Part shown: in pieces, positions 39,026-48,049 of the stretch
Numbering within the stretch: the stretch's first letter is position 1
How the letters are laid out: the number at the start of each line of letters is the position of its first letter
Translations under genes and position numbers: made by a program
The notes under the pieces: generated by a model
Seen by the model: only the letters and a program-made list of their open reading frames with translations
The model's database searches: none
Told to the model about the DNA's origin: nothing
DNA from: Oceanospirillaceae bacterium
Lineage (GTDB): Bacteria > Pseudomonadota > Gammaproteobacteria > Pseudomonadales > Balneatricaceae
Reading direction: 5' to 3'
Assembly (NCBI GenBank): GCA_029938085.1
Contig: JAPYOS010000001.1
Coordinates: 248,143-312,142 of the forward strand
Length of the DNA: 64,000 bases

Positions 39026-40170
39026 CACAACTCACCAACACCAGCGACGATGCCCACGACGGCTTACAGACTCTGTTTAAAAACTTACCGGGCATGGCTT
39101 ATCGCTGCGTCAATTTAGACCATTGGCCCATGAGTTTCGTCAGCGAAGGCTGCGAGGCGCTGTGTGGCTACACCAGCCAGCAGTTAGAAAGCCAGCAAGT
39201 GTTATGGGGCGGTTTTACCCACCGCCATGATGTTGCAGAAGTGGACCGTCAGGTGAAATCTGCGGCCCGTAAGGGGCAGCCATTCGAAGTGGAATACCGT
39301 ATTGTGCCCCGCACCGGCCCACATAAATGGGTGTGGGAACGCGGTCGTGTAGTGGACTGGCTAGACGATGGTACGGCCGTGCTTGAGGGTTTTATCACCG
39401 ACATCACTAGCCTACGCGACGCCCAGCGCACGGTCAGCGATCAACGGGCACAGTTGGCCCATGTGGAGCGGCTTAATACCTTGGGCGAAATGACCGCCGC
39501 CATTGCCCATGAGATCAATCAGCCGCTCACTGCCATTGCCATGTACAGTAAGTCGGCCCAATTATTAGCGCAACAAGGCAACCAAGAACAATTACAAAAG
39601 GTGCTCGAGAAGCTGGCTCAGCAGTCATTACGTGCAGGGGCGGTGATCGAGCGCATGCAAACCATGAGTTATCAGACTAGCCACCAGCAAGATCGCATCG
39701 ATCCAATCAATCTACTTAAAGAAATCAAAGACTTGGCCGAAATTGAGGCACAAGTTCACCGCTATACCATTGAACTACAGTTGCCCCATGTGCTGCCCAG
39801 TATTAGCTGCGATCCGATCCAAATTCAGCAGGTGATTTTAAATTTGCTGCGTAATGGCATGCAGGCGATGCAAGTCAACCAGTGTAGCGCTGGCAGCGCC
39901 ATCGTATTAACTGCCAAAGTGCTCGATGAACAGCTATGGATTTACGTTAGAGATCAGGGCACGGGTATTGAGACAGCCATGGCCGACAAGCTATTTTTGG
40001 CATTTGCATCTAATAAACACACCGACAATGCCGCTGGTATGGGTTTAGGCCTGACCATTGGCAAAGCCATTATTGAAGCCCATGGCGGCCGCCTAAATTA
40101 TTGCAATCTGCGCCCAAATGGCGCCGAATTCAGCTTCAATTTGGCACTACCGAGCCAGCAAGCCCAATGA
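39022..40170 (+). CDS. Soluble PAS-domain sensor histidine kinase
   Basis: A 382-residue cytosolic kinase without membrane segments. A PAS domain with PAC motif spans about 17-135 ([20 protein letters not shown], then [10 protein letters not shown]); the phosphorylation site is [15 protein letters not shown] near residue 163, of the FixL/DctB class; the catalytic domain has [16 protein letters not shown] and [12 protein letters not shown]. It starts within the lysR stop (ATGA) and ends within the start of its regulator (ATGA), so all three are translationally coupled. The ligand of the PAS domain is not predictable; I see no haem-binding histidine by the FixL rule. Confidence 0.88.
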   Translation: MTQLTNTSDDAHDGLQTLFKNLPGMAYRCVNLDHWPMSFVSEGCEALCGYTSQQLESQQVLWGGFTHRHDVAEVDRQVKSAARKGQPFEVEYRIVPRTGPHKWVWERGRVVDWLDDGTAVLEGFITDITSLRDAQRTVSDQRAQLAHVERLNTLGEMTAAIAHEINQPLTAIAMYSKSAQLLAQQGNQEQLQKVLEKLAQQSLRAGAVIERMQTMSYQTSHQQDRIDPINLLKEIKDLAEIEAQVHRYTIELQLPHVLPSISCDPIQIQQVILNLLRNGMQAMQVNQCSAGSAIVLTAKVLDEQLWIYVRDQGTGIETAMADKLFLAFASNKHTDNAAGMGLGLTIGKAIIEAHGGRLNYCNLRPNGAEFSFNLALPSQQAQ

Positions 40171-40769
40171 ACAGCCAAGAGCCCCAGGTATTGATCGTCG
40201 ATGACGATGAGGCCGTGCGCGACGCCATTAGTTTATGGCTCAACTGCAACGGTTATCATAGCCTTTGTTTTGAGCACGCCGAGGACTTTATAAACCACTA
40301 CTCAAGCGATTTGCAAGGCTGCATTATTGCCGACATTCGTATGCCCGGAATGAATGGTTTAGAACTCCAGTCGCACCTCAATCACTTAGGATGTGCATTG
40401 CCGCTGGTATTTATTACCGGCCATGGCACCGTACCTATGGCGGTGGAGGCCATGCGTCATGGGGCGTTAGATTACTTACGTAAGCCCGTGGACGAGCAGC
40501 AATTATTACGCTTAGTTGAGCAAGCCTTTGCCTTAGATCAGCTCCGCGCAAGCCAAACTCAGCGCTTGGCCAGTCTTACGCCACGGGAGCGCCAGGTGGC
40601 ACAGTTGGTGGTAGACGGGTTGGCCAACAAAGTCATCGCTGCTAACCTCAACATAAGCCAACGCACAGTGGAAGTTCATCGTTCCAATGTGATGGCTAAG
40701 CTGGCGGTAAAAACCCTGCCCGAGTTGGTTAAAGCCTACCTTAGCATCGAGTCTTTACGAACCCAGTGA
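40167..40769 (+). CDS. FixJ-like response regulator
   Basis: A 200-residue regulator. Start ATG at 40167 overlaps the kinase stop. The receiver domain (about 6-118) has the acidic pocket VDDDEA, the phospho-accepting aspartate in [13 protein letters not shown], and the conserved Thr/Lys ([13 protein letters not shown]). The C-terminal LuxR-type helix-turn-helix is [20 protein letters not shown]...[10 protein letters not shown]. The tmm gene begins 166 bases downstream on the same strand and is one possible target; the divergent acyl-CoA cluster is the other. Confidence 0.9.
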   Translation: MNSQEPQVLIVDDDEAVRDAISLWLNCNGYHSLCFEHAEDFINHYSSDLQGCIIADIRMPGMNGLELQSHLNHLGCALPLVFITGHGTVPMAVEAMRHGALDYLRKPVDEQQLLRLVEQAFALDQLRASQTQRLASLTPRERQVAQLVVDGLANKVIAANLNISQRTVEVHRSNVMAKLAVKTLPELVKAYLSIESLRTQ

Positions 40770-40935
40770 AGTAATCCTACCCCGAGAGCAATGGATTGCC
40801 GCGTCGCTATACTCCTCGCAAAGACAGTCTGTGAGCGGACTACGGGTATTCCACAATACTCAAGACCCAGCATCTGCGCTAGCCTGTGGTCAATCAACTA
40901 ATTCAGTTGCCAGAGATCAATAAAAAAGGTGTGCT

Positions 40936-42282
40936 ATGAGTAAACAACGTGTTGCTATTATCGGTGCTGGCCCTAGCGGCTTAGCCCAACTACGAGCCTT
41001 CCAATCGGCCCAAGCGAAAGGTGCGGAAATTCCAGAAATTGTGTGTTTTGAAAAACAAGACAACTGGGGCGGGTTATGGAACTACTCTTGGCGCACAGGT
41101 GTAGATCAATACGGCGAACCCGTACATGGCAGCATGTATCGCTACCTCTGGTCTAACGGCCCTAAAGAAGGTTTAGAGTTTGCAGACTACTCGTTTGATG
41201 AACATTTTGGCCGCGAAATTGCGTCTTTTCCACCGCGGGCTGTATTGTTTGACTACATTGAAGGCCGCGTGAAAAAAGCCAATGTGCGGGACTACATTCG
41301 TTTTTCCAACGTTATTCGTAACGTGTTTTACAATGAAAGCACCGATACTTTCACGGTCACGGCGGAAGACTTACCCAACCATAAACAGTATGAAGAAGAG
41401 TTTGACTACGTCATTGTATCTAGCGGCCACTTCTCCACGCCCAACGTTCCCGAGTACCCCGGATTCAATCAGTTTGGTGGGCGCATTCTCCACGCCCACG
41501 ATTTCCGTGACGCACTGGAATTTAAAGACAAGGATGTGCTCATCTTAGGCACCTCTTACTCGGCAGAAGACATTGGTTCGCAGTGTTGGAAGTATGGTTG
41601 TAAGTCCATCACCGTGGCGCATCGTACTGCACCTATGGGTTATGATTGGCCCGACAATTGGAAGGAAGTCCCCGCTCTTGAGCATGTAGATGAAACCACC
41701 GCCTACTTTATTGATGGCACGTCAAAGAAAATTGATGCCATCATTTTGTGCACCGGTTACGTTCATCACTTCCCATTCATGCATGAGTCCCTCAAGCTAA
41801 AAACCAACAACCGTCTCTACCCCGTAGACCTGTACAACGGCGTGGTGTGGCAGCATAACCCTAAGCTACTTTATCTGGGAATGCAGGATCAGTGGTACAC
41901 GTTCAACATGTTTGACGCCCAAGCTTGGTACGCTAGGGATGTAGTGATGGGACGCGTCGCATTACCCACCCAGCCAGAAATGCAAGCCGATATCGACGAT
42001 TGGCGTAGCAAGGAAGATGCCTGTGCAGATGACTACGAAGCCATTGCTTTCCAAGGCCGTTACACCATGGAGTTAATGGCGAAGACCGACTACCCAGCCA
42101 TCGATTTAGAAGACTGTAATCAGGCCTTCTATCAGTGGAAGAAACACAAGAAGTTGGGCATCATGACCTTCCGTAACCATGGCTATAAGTCGGCCTTAAC
42201 CGGCAAAACCGCACCTCCGCACCACACTCCATGGAAAGATGCGTTGGATGACTCCCTAGAGAGCTACCTTGGCGACAGTTAA
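40936..42282 (+). CDS. tmm: Trimethylamine monooxygenase
   Basis: A flavin monooxygenase that oxidises trimethylamine to its N-oxide with NADPH and O2, giving marine bacteria nitrogen and energy from methylamines. The 448 residues are colinear with characterised marine Tmm. FAD binding is by [18 protein letters not shown], followed by [19 protein letters not shown]. The FMO signature is [18 protein letters not shown] binding is by [17 protein letters not shown]. Tmm-typical segments include [19 protein letters not shown] and the ending [14 protein letters not shown]. Ribosome site AAAGGTG, 6 bases before ATG. No tdm or methylamine transporter adjoins it. The stop overlaps that of the next, convergent gene in TTAA. 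Confidence 0.95.
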   Translation: MSKQRVAIIGAGPSGLAQLRAFQSAQAKGAEIPEIVCFEKQDNWGGLWNYSWRTGVDQYGEPVHGSMYRYLWSNGPKEGLEFADYSFDEHFGREIASFPPRAVLFDYIEGRVKKANVRDYIRFSNVIRNVFYNESTDTFTVTAEDLPNHKQYEEEFDYVIVSSGHFSTPNVPEYPGFNQFGGRILHAHDFRDALEFKDKDVLILGTSYSAEDIGSQCWKYGCKSITVAHRTAPMGYDWPDNWKEVPALEHVDETTAYFIDGTSKKIDAIILCTGYVHHFPFMHESLKLKTNNRLYPVDLYNGVVWQHNPKLLYLGMQDQWYTFNMFDAQAWYARDVVMGRVALPTQPEMQADIDDWRSKEDACADDYEAIAFQGRYTMELMAKTDYPAIDLEDCNQAFYQWKKHKKLGIMTFRNHGYKSALTGKTAPPHHTPWKDALDDSLESYLGDS

Positions 42283-43175
42283 GCCTTTGCTAAGTAGTTA
42301 GTGAGTGGAAGTGTGCCATCGATGGCCACTTCCACTTCATCACCCGGCTCTAAAAAGCGCATGGGATTAAAACCCATACCCACGCCTGCCGGCGTTCCTG
42401 TTGCTATGACGTCACCCACTTCTAAGCTAATACCTGCCGATAATGTTGCTATTAACGTAGGTATGTCAAAAATCATCTGTGCCAAAGTGGCATCTTGCCT
42501 CACTTCACCATTGACCTTGCACGTGAGTCGCGTATCGGCGCTTAATGCTTTGCCGTATGTGGGCGTAATGGCGGGGCCCATAGGCCCGAAGCCATCAAGA
42601 CATTTCCCCAAGTGCCATTGGCCATGGCGTTTTTGAAGGTCCCTTGCCGACACGTCGTTGTAACACGCGTAACCCAATATATGTTGCCACGCATCTTGCT
42701 TGGCAATGTTCACACCCGCTTTGCCAATCACTAGCGCCAACTCACCTTCGTAATCGATTTTTCGAGTCACCCCCTCATGTAAAGGAATGGTATCCAATGG
42801 CCCTATAAGCGTGTTGGTGGCCTTACTAAACACAATAGGGTATTTAGGTAGATCGGCACTAATGCCCATTTTATCGGCGATCTCAGCAGCATGATCGGCG
42901 TAGTTTTTACCAATACAAAATACGTTTCGGCGTAGGTAAGGCAGTGCTGAGGTAACTTTTTGTGGATCATAATCACTGCAAGCGATACGCCCTTGGTGCG
43001 CTAGGTGTGCCAGATTTTCGACGCCTGATTGCGCTTCACTACCGGCATCAATCAGAGCCCACATGTCGGCACATGGCAAAGCAAGCCCCAAGCTGATACT
43101 TGCAGCTTGTAGGTCTATTAAGTCATGGTTGATGACGATACCAAGGCCACCGCCGTTAATTGTTACGTAATGCAT
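42279..43175 (-). CDS. Fumarylacetoacetate hydrolase-family protein
   Basis: A 298-residue FAH-domain enzyme. Members hydrolyse or decarboxylate beta-diketo or acylpyruvate acids (FAHD1-like) using a metal held by acidic residues, seen in [13 protein letters not shown] and the upstream EI..DK. Further signatures are [37 protein letters not shown], and [13 protein letters not shown] near the end. Substrate is unknown. It is transcribed alone, divergent from mdh; oxaloacetate-related chemistry (some FAHD1 proteins decarboxylate oxaloacetate) would fit that neighbour but is conjecture. Confidence 0.87.
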   Translation of the reverse strand: MHYVTINGGGLGIVINHDLIDLQAASISLGLALPCADMWALIDAGSEAQSGVENLAHLAHQGRIACSDYDPQKVTSALPYLRRNVFCIGKNYADHAAEIADKMGISADLPKYPIVFSKATNTLIGPLDTIPLHEGVTRKIDYEGELALVIGKAGVNIAKQDAWQHILGYACYNDVSARDLQKRHGQWHLGKCLDGFGPMGPAITPTYGKALSADTRLTCKVNGEVRQDATLAQMIFDIPTLIATLSAGISLEVGDVIATGTPAGVGMGFNPMRFLEPGDEVEVAIDGTLPLTNYLAKA

Positions 43176-43363
43176 CTACTTTGCTCCCGAAATAGTCTGT
43201 ATAAACTGCAATAGGCCTTTGTCGCATACCGAAGCTAAACATTATTAGGTATAATGCCGCTTCATTTAAGACCTTGGCGCGTATCAATGCGACACTTGGT
43301 CTATTTCTACGCCTTTTGTCCTCGTTTTTTGTCGCTCAAAGGGTTCACGCTACGGAGTATCTT

Positions 43364-44341
43364 ATGAAGAGCCCAGTAAACGTCGTTATCACCGGTGCCG
43401 CCGGTCAGATTTCTTATTCCCTTATTTTTCGTATTGCTAAAGGCGAGATGCTAGGTAGCGACCAACCAATTAACCTAAAACTGTTGGAAATCACTCCAGC
43501 CCTTGGCGCCCTTAATGGCGTAGTTATGGAAATTGAAGATTGTGCCTTCCCCTTGGTTAACTCTATCACGCCAACCGATGACGCGGCAGTGGCGTTTGAT
43601 GATGCCCACTATTGTTTGCTTGTAGGTGCACGTCCTCGTGGCCCAGGCATGGAGCGTAAAGACTTATTGGAAGCTAACGCCAACATCTTTACGGCACAGG
43701 GCAAGGCCATTAACGACAACGCTAACCGCGACGTTAAAGTACTTGTAGTAGGCAACCCAGCCAACACTAACGCTTACATTGCTATGAAGAGCGCCCCTAG
43801 CCTTAAACCAACACAGTTTACGGCCATGACCCGCTTGGATCACAACCGCGCCTTAACTCAGCTTGCCAACCAAACCAACGCTGGCGTAAGCGACATTAAG
43901 AACCTATGTATTTGGGGCAATCATTCTGCAACCATGTATGCTGACGTGACCAACGCTACAGTCAAGGGTCAAGCAGCAACCGACCTAGTGGACCAAAACT
44001 GGATCGACACCGACTTTATTCCCGTTATCGCCCAACGTGGTGCTTCAATCATTAAGGCTCGTGGCGCGTCTTCTGCAGCCTCTGCAGCCAACGCCGCCAT
44101 TGATCACATGCGCATTTGGGCCGCTGGCACAGAAAATGGCGATTGGACTAGCATGGGCATTCCTAGTGATGGCAGCTACGGCATCCCTAAGGACCTTATG
44201 TTCTCTTTCCCTGTCACTTGCCAGAATGGCGAGTACAGCATTGTTCAAGGCCTTTCTATTGATGCAGCAAGCCAAACTTACATCGACAAGACTCGCCAAG
44301 AGCTAGAAGAAGAGCGCGACGCCATTGCTCATTTGGTTTAA
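43364..44341 (+). CDS. mdh: Malate dehydrogenase (cytosolic type)
   Basis: Interconverts malate and oxaloacetate with NAD in the citric acid cycle. Start ATG at 43364 ([15 protein letters not shown]), preceded by ACGGAG; the frame is open for 30 codons upstream but has no other ribosome site. The 325-residue protein is of the MdhA type of many proteobacteria and eukaryotic cytosol. NAD loop [12 protein letters not shown] (Ser in place of the third glycine; Ala or Gly are usual), substrate loop [30 protein letters not shown] and the catalytic histidine in [20 protein letters not shown] at 43250-43255 is a likely -10 box. Confidence 0.94.
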   Translation: MKSPVNVVITGAAGQISYSLIFRIAKGEMLGSDQPINLKLLEITPALGALNGVVMEIEDCAFPLVNSITPTDDAAVAFDDAHYCLLVGARPRGPGMERKDLLEANANIFTAQGKAINDNANRDVKVLVVGNPANTNAYIAMKSAPSLKPTQFTAMTRLDHNRALTQLANQTNAGVSDIKNLCIWGNHSATMYADVTNATVKGQAATDLVDQNWIDTDFIPVIAQRGASIIKARGASSAASAANAAIDHMRIWAAGTENGDWTSMGIPSDGSYGIPKDLMFSFPVTCQNGEYSIVQGLSIDAASQTYIDKTRQELEEERDAIAHLV

Positions 44342-44366
44342 TCCCCTAGGGTTTTAAACTAAAATA

Positions 44367-44393
44367 AAAAAACCGCCAATTGGCGGTTTTTTT
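44367..44393. terminator. Bidirectional intrinsic terminator between mdh and the amt cluster
   Basis: AAAAACCGCC-AATT-GGCGGTTTTTTT is almost perfectly symmetric, with A-run before and T-run after, 25 bases beyond the mdh stop and 37 bases beyond the stop of the opposing small gene. It can end both transcripts. Confidence 0.9.
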
Positions 44394-44429
44394 AGGTCTA
44401 GACTTTGAGCCTAGTCACAGAGACATCAA

Positions 44430-44600
44430 TTACTGATGTTCAACCTCTGCTTTTTCTTCTGCGTTATAGGACACTATTAGTGGCACTATTAGCATGGCTG
44501 TCATAACCCAAAAGCATACCGCCATACCCATAGGGCTGTCGGCGAAGGTGAAAATAGCTTCTGCACCTTCCCAGCTAGTAATTGGTGATGAATTAATCAT
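44430..44600 (-). CDS. Undescribed 56-residue membrane protein paired with Amt
   Basis: A small gene not previously obvious because of its size. It begins MINSSPITSWEGAEAIFTF with a strong ribosome site (AGAGGA, 7 bases before the ATG) and ends AEEKAEVEHQ. One membrane segment is clear at about 22-44 (MGMAVCFWVMTAMLIVPLIV), followed by an acidic tail. The helix and a ribosome site followed by an uninterrupted frame to a terminator argue for a real gene. It starts 77 bases after the ammonium transporter stop on the same strand, so the two are probably one operon. I do not recognise the family. A small accessory subunit of the transporter is a reasonable guess. Confidence 0.65.
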   Translation of the reverse strand: MINSSPITSWEGAEAIFTFADSPMGMAVCFWVMTAMLIVPLIVSYNAEEKAEVEHQ

Positions 44601-44677
44601 TATACAATCCTCTTGTTGTTATAGGTTTCAAGCCAAGCCTTAACCCGCAAAGGCAAGGCTTAGCTTGAACATACCCC

Positions 44678-45991
44678 TTACTGAGAGCGAATCTCTTCTG
44701 GGTAAGCAATGCCTTCCAGCTCGTGATCCATGCCGTCACGTTGCACACCGTCACCAGCGCGCAGGATGCCCATCTTATTAAACAACCAAGACAAGCCATA
44801 ACCAGGAATGAAGCCAGTAGCAATCATCACTGCCGCGCCAACAAGTTGGCCCGTCATGTTGATGGAGGGGATGTCATAACCGTCCCAAGAACTAAAGCCT
44901 GGGTAACCGCCAAGGAAGATACCTACGGCCAATAAGCCCCAAACACCACACACACCGTGCACAGCAACTGCGCCTACGGCGTCGTCGATGCCCATCTTTT
45001 CGATTTGCTTAGCCGCCCAAGGGCCTAAATAACCACCTGCGAAACCGATAGCAAAGGCCAGTGGTGGATACCACAAGTCAAGGCCAGCAGCGGCAGAGAT
45101 AATGCCACACAAGGCACCAGACATCATCCAGAAAGGATCACGAGTACAAGCGTAACAACCGATGATACCACCAGCGACCGACATTAAGGTGTTAAACGAA
45201 TAAGCCGAAAGGGTTGTTGGGCCACCGTAGATGTTCACCCAACCGCCATTAACGCCGTAATTGTACAACACACATGCGCCGATGAAGCCGAAGAAGCCTA
45301 CTACGATCAGCATTAAACCAGTAATGGTCATTGGTAAACTGTGGCCACGAATGATATTAGCACTGCCATCGGCATTGAACTTGCCAATACGTGGACCAAG
45401 GTTAATCAATACACCTAAGGCAAAGAAACCAGAGATGGTATGTACCACACCAGAAGCTACCGCATCATGATAACCCCATTCAGTTACCAACCAACCGGCT
45501 GGATGCCAACCCCATGATGCTGCCAAGTTCCATACTACTGAACCCAAGATCACCGCCAACACCACGAAGGACGCCATGCGAATACGTTCGATCACTGCAC
45601 CGGACATGATTGAAGCCGTAGTACAGGCAAACAGAGTGAAAGCACCCCAGAATACGCCTGTGGCCTGGTCAGCCATGTTGGGCCCCATGATGGCCGACAT
45701 AGGCAAACCAAACTCGCCCCAAACTGGGTCGTAGGTAAAGCCCTGCCAGAAGCCTAAGTAAATGAGCCAACCAAACATATAGAAAGTTGGAATCATAAAC
45801 GCAAAAGCCAGAATGTTTTTAGTACCAGAGGCCAATGAGTGTTTAACTCGCGAGGCGCCCATCTCATACATGAGAAAGCCCGCGTGAATCAAAATCATGA
45901 TACCGGTACACCAATAATAAAAAATCTCCATGTTGGTCGAGCTAAGCCCTTGCAACGCTTCAATTGCTGCCTGCATTTCTTCAGGAGTCAT
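44678..45991 (-). CDS. Ammonium transporter family protein (divergent Amt)
   Basis: An 11-helix channel-like transporter of 437 residues. The pore landmarks of E. coli AmtB are mostly kept: twin histidines (GVVHTISG and VAVHGVCGVWG), the aspartate eight residues before the first, and the phenylalanines in LFACTTASIMSGA and FFGFIGA. However, the signature WFGFNAGS reads FFGFIGAC, changing the residue at the position of Ser219 in the recruitment site to cysteine. The opening IFYYWCTGIMILIHAGFLMYEMGASR also departs from the usual GLAFFYGG. No signal peptide is seen. No glnK adjoins. Ammonium or methylated-amine substrate is possible given tmm 2.4 kb away. Confidence 0.85.
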   Translation of the reverse strand: MTPEEMQAAIEALQGLSSTNMEIFYYWCTGIMILIHAGFLMYEMGASRVKHSLASGTKNILAFAFMIPTFYMFGWLIYLGFWQGFTYDPVWGEFGLPMSAIMGPNMADQATGVFWGAFTLFACTTASIMSGAVIERIRMASFVVLAVILGSVVWNLAASWGWHPAGWLVTEWGYHDAVASGVVHTISGFFALGVLINLGPRIGKFNADGSANIIRGHSLPMTITGLMLIVVGFFGFIGACVLYNYGVNGGWVNIYGGPTTLSAYSFNTLMSVAGGIIGCYACTRDPFWMMSGALCGIISAAAGLDLWYPPLAFAIGFAGGYLGPWAAKQIEKMGIDDAVGAVAVHGVCGVWGLLAVGIFLGGYPGFSSWDGYDIPSINMTGQLVGAAVMIATGFIPGYGLSWLFNKMGILRAGDGVQRDGMDHELEGIAYPEEIRSQ

Positions 45992-46216
45992 TGTCTCCCT
46001 CCAGTTTGTTGTTATTATTTAAGATCACTAGCGCATCAACTATGCGATGGGAGATATGAATATATTCACACAAATAATATACTTATTTCTCACACCCTTC
46101 ATATTAACCATGAAGTTACATAAGCGTCAAACAAAAATCCGCCATGTTTTTACTCGTTAAAGCCATGGAAACTATGCCCTAGGGCCTATATACCTTATCC
46201 AAATGGACTATTTACC

Positions 46217-48049
46217 ATGTCAGACAAAAACGACATTCAATACAAGGAACGCTCTTGGCTGCAAAATAATGTTAAAACTATTTACATGGCTGCACTATTG
46301 ATCACTTTACCTAGCTGGGGCTGGATGAGCTGGATCACTTTGACCCAAACCAGTGAACAGCAATTACAGCAACAGGTTTACAGCGATATCCAACTGTTTG
46401 CCGACAGCCTCAATAGCGAGTTAGAAAAATATCGCTTTGTGCCCAAAATGCTCATGCTCGACGCTGGGCTGGTCGAACGTACCACCCGGGCGACAAGCGA
46501 CCATTCAGGCATCTTGGCCAACCCATATTTGCAGCACATACGCCAAGCCACCAACGCTGACGAAATCTTCATAGTGGATCCGCAAGGCACCACCATCGCC
46601 TCGACTAAAACTAGCAACATCGGTATCGGTTATCGGCACAGTCCATTTTTTATTGCAGCTAAAGCCGGTAATTCTGGTGGTTTCTTCACTCTCGGTCTAC
46701 ATGCAGGTATTCGCGGGTATTACTTTAGCGAACCTTTGTTTGACCCCACCACAGACGAGGTGGCCGGCGTTATTGTAGTTAAAGTCAATATGGCCCGCTT
46801 GGAGCGAGGCTGGCTCAATAAAGCCACCCCAATGCTGATCACAGACAACTACGGGGTCATTATTGCCTCCAGCACCCCCAGTTGGTTATTTACCAGCCTC
46901 AGCCCCTTGTCAGCTGAAAACAAGCAACAAATACGCCACAGTCGTAAATATCCGATGGTTTCGTTTCCATTACTGCAGACCACTACTCATAAACAAATTG
47001 AGGGTGGCCAAGTGGTTAGCTTACCGAGAGCAGGGTTTAAAAAAGTGCTGGAGGTCAATAAGTTCATGCCAAACTTAGGTTGGACCATCTATGGCCATGG
47101 TAACTTGGCAGCCGCCAAACAAAGCGTGCAGCAAGGTGTAGCCATCTCTTCACTCTTATGGGTACTGCTATTAAGCTTAGCTTATGTGGTCACTCAACGG
47201 CGCTTACAATTCTTGGAAACGCTGCACCGACGCGAAGTCAACCAAGCACGCTTGCAGCAAGCCAAAGACCAACTGGAAACACGAGTGGCCGAACGCACAC
47301 ACGAACTACAGGAGAGCAACCTAGAACTCAAGCAAACTCAACAAGAGCTTATCCACTCGGCCAAGCTCGCGACCCTTGGACAGCTAGCGACTAGTGTGAC
47401 CCATGAAATCAACCAGCCGCTGACGGCTATTTTAACCTCCGCAGACAATGCCGAGCAGTGGTTAGGGCGTGGCCAAGTTGACAAGGCGCGAGACAAATTG
47501 GCACAAATTAAAACCTTGGCCCAAAAAATGGGTCTCATCACCTCCCACTTAAAAACCTTTGGCCGCAAGACCGATGATAAAAATGACTGGATTTGCCCGC
47601 AAGTTGCATTAGACAACGCCTTCGCCTTATTGCAACCAAGAATCAACCAAGAACAAGTGGAAACGGTGATCGAAGACTTATCGAGTTTTCAGGTATTGGC
47701 CAACGACGTACGTTTAGAGCAAGTCTTTATTAATTTGATTAGCAATGCCCTAGATGCAATGCAACTGAGCCAATACAGGCGTCTAACGGTATATTGTCAA
47801 ACAAACGCTACCGCGGTGGAGATTCATTTTTCCGATACCGGCAGTGGCATCGATAATGATCACCTGCTGCAATTATTTGATCCATTTTTTAGCACGAAAG
47901 ATGTTGGCGTAGGGCTTGGTTTAGGCCTTACAATATCCTACAGTATCATTAAAACCATGGGCGGCGATTTGAGCGCCCGCAACTCTGCCACCGGCGCGGT
48001 GTTTAGCATCCGCCTACGCGCCGCCAGCAAAAGCGACAGGAATCTATGA
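46217..48049 (+). CDS. dctB: C4-dicarboxylate sensor histidine kinase DctB
   Basis: Membrane sensor of external C4-dicarboxylates. It has 610 residues: a first membrane helix at about 20-42, a periplasmic double-Cache domain to about 300, a second helix at about 308-328, and a coiled coil (KDQLETRVAERTHELQESN). The histidine kinase core follows: [16 protein letters not shown] is the H-box; NLISNALDAM, DTGSGI and GLGLGLTISYSI form the catalytic domain. It overlaps dctD by ATGA and sits directly upstream of the transporter it would control. Confidence 0.9.
   Translation: MSDKNDIQYKERSWLQNNVKTIYMAALLITLPSWGWMSWITLTQTSEQQLQQQVYSDIQLFADSLNSELEKYRFVPKMLMLDAGLVERTTRATSDHSGILANPYLQHIRQATNADEIFIVDPQGTTIASTKTSNIGIGYRHSPFFIAAKAGNSGGFFTLGLHAGIRGYYFSEPLFDPTTDEVAGVIVVKVNMARLERGWLNKATPMLITDNYGVIIASSTPSWLFTSLSPLSAENKQQIRHSRKYPMVSFPLLQTTTHKQIEGGQVVSLPRAGFKKVLEVNKFMPNLGWTIYGHGNLAAAKQSVQQGVAISSLLWVLLLSLAYVVTQRRLQFLETLHRREVNQARLQQAKDQLETRVAERTHELQESNLELKQTQQELIHSAKLATLGQLATSVTHEINQPLTAILTSADNAEQWLGRGQVDKARDKLAQIKTLAQKMGLITSHLKTFGRKTDDKNDWICPQVALDNAFALLQPRINQEQVETVIEDLSSFQVLANDVRLEQVFINLISNALDAMQLSQYRRLTVYCQTNATAVEIHFSDTGSGIDNDHLLQLFDPFFSTKDVGVGLGLGLTISYSIIKTMGGDLSARNSATGAVFSIRLRAASKSDRNL

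Noticed and set aside
45992-46216. Sigma-54 promoter for the Amt gene
   Set aside because: No GG-N10-GC pair in consensus context was found on the minus strand.
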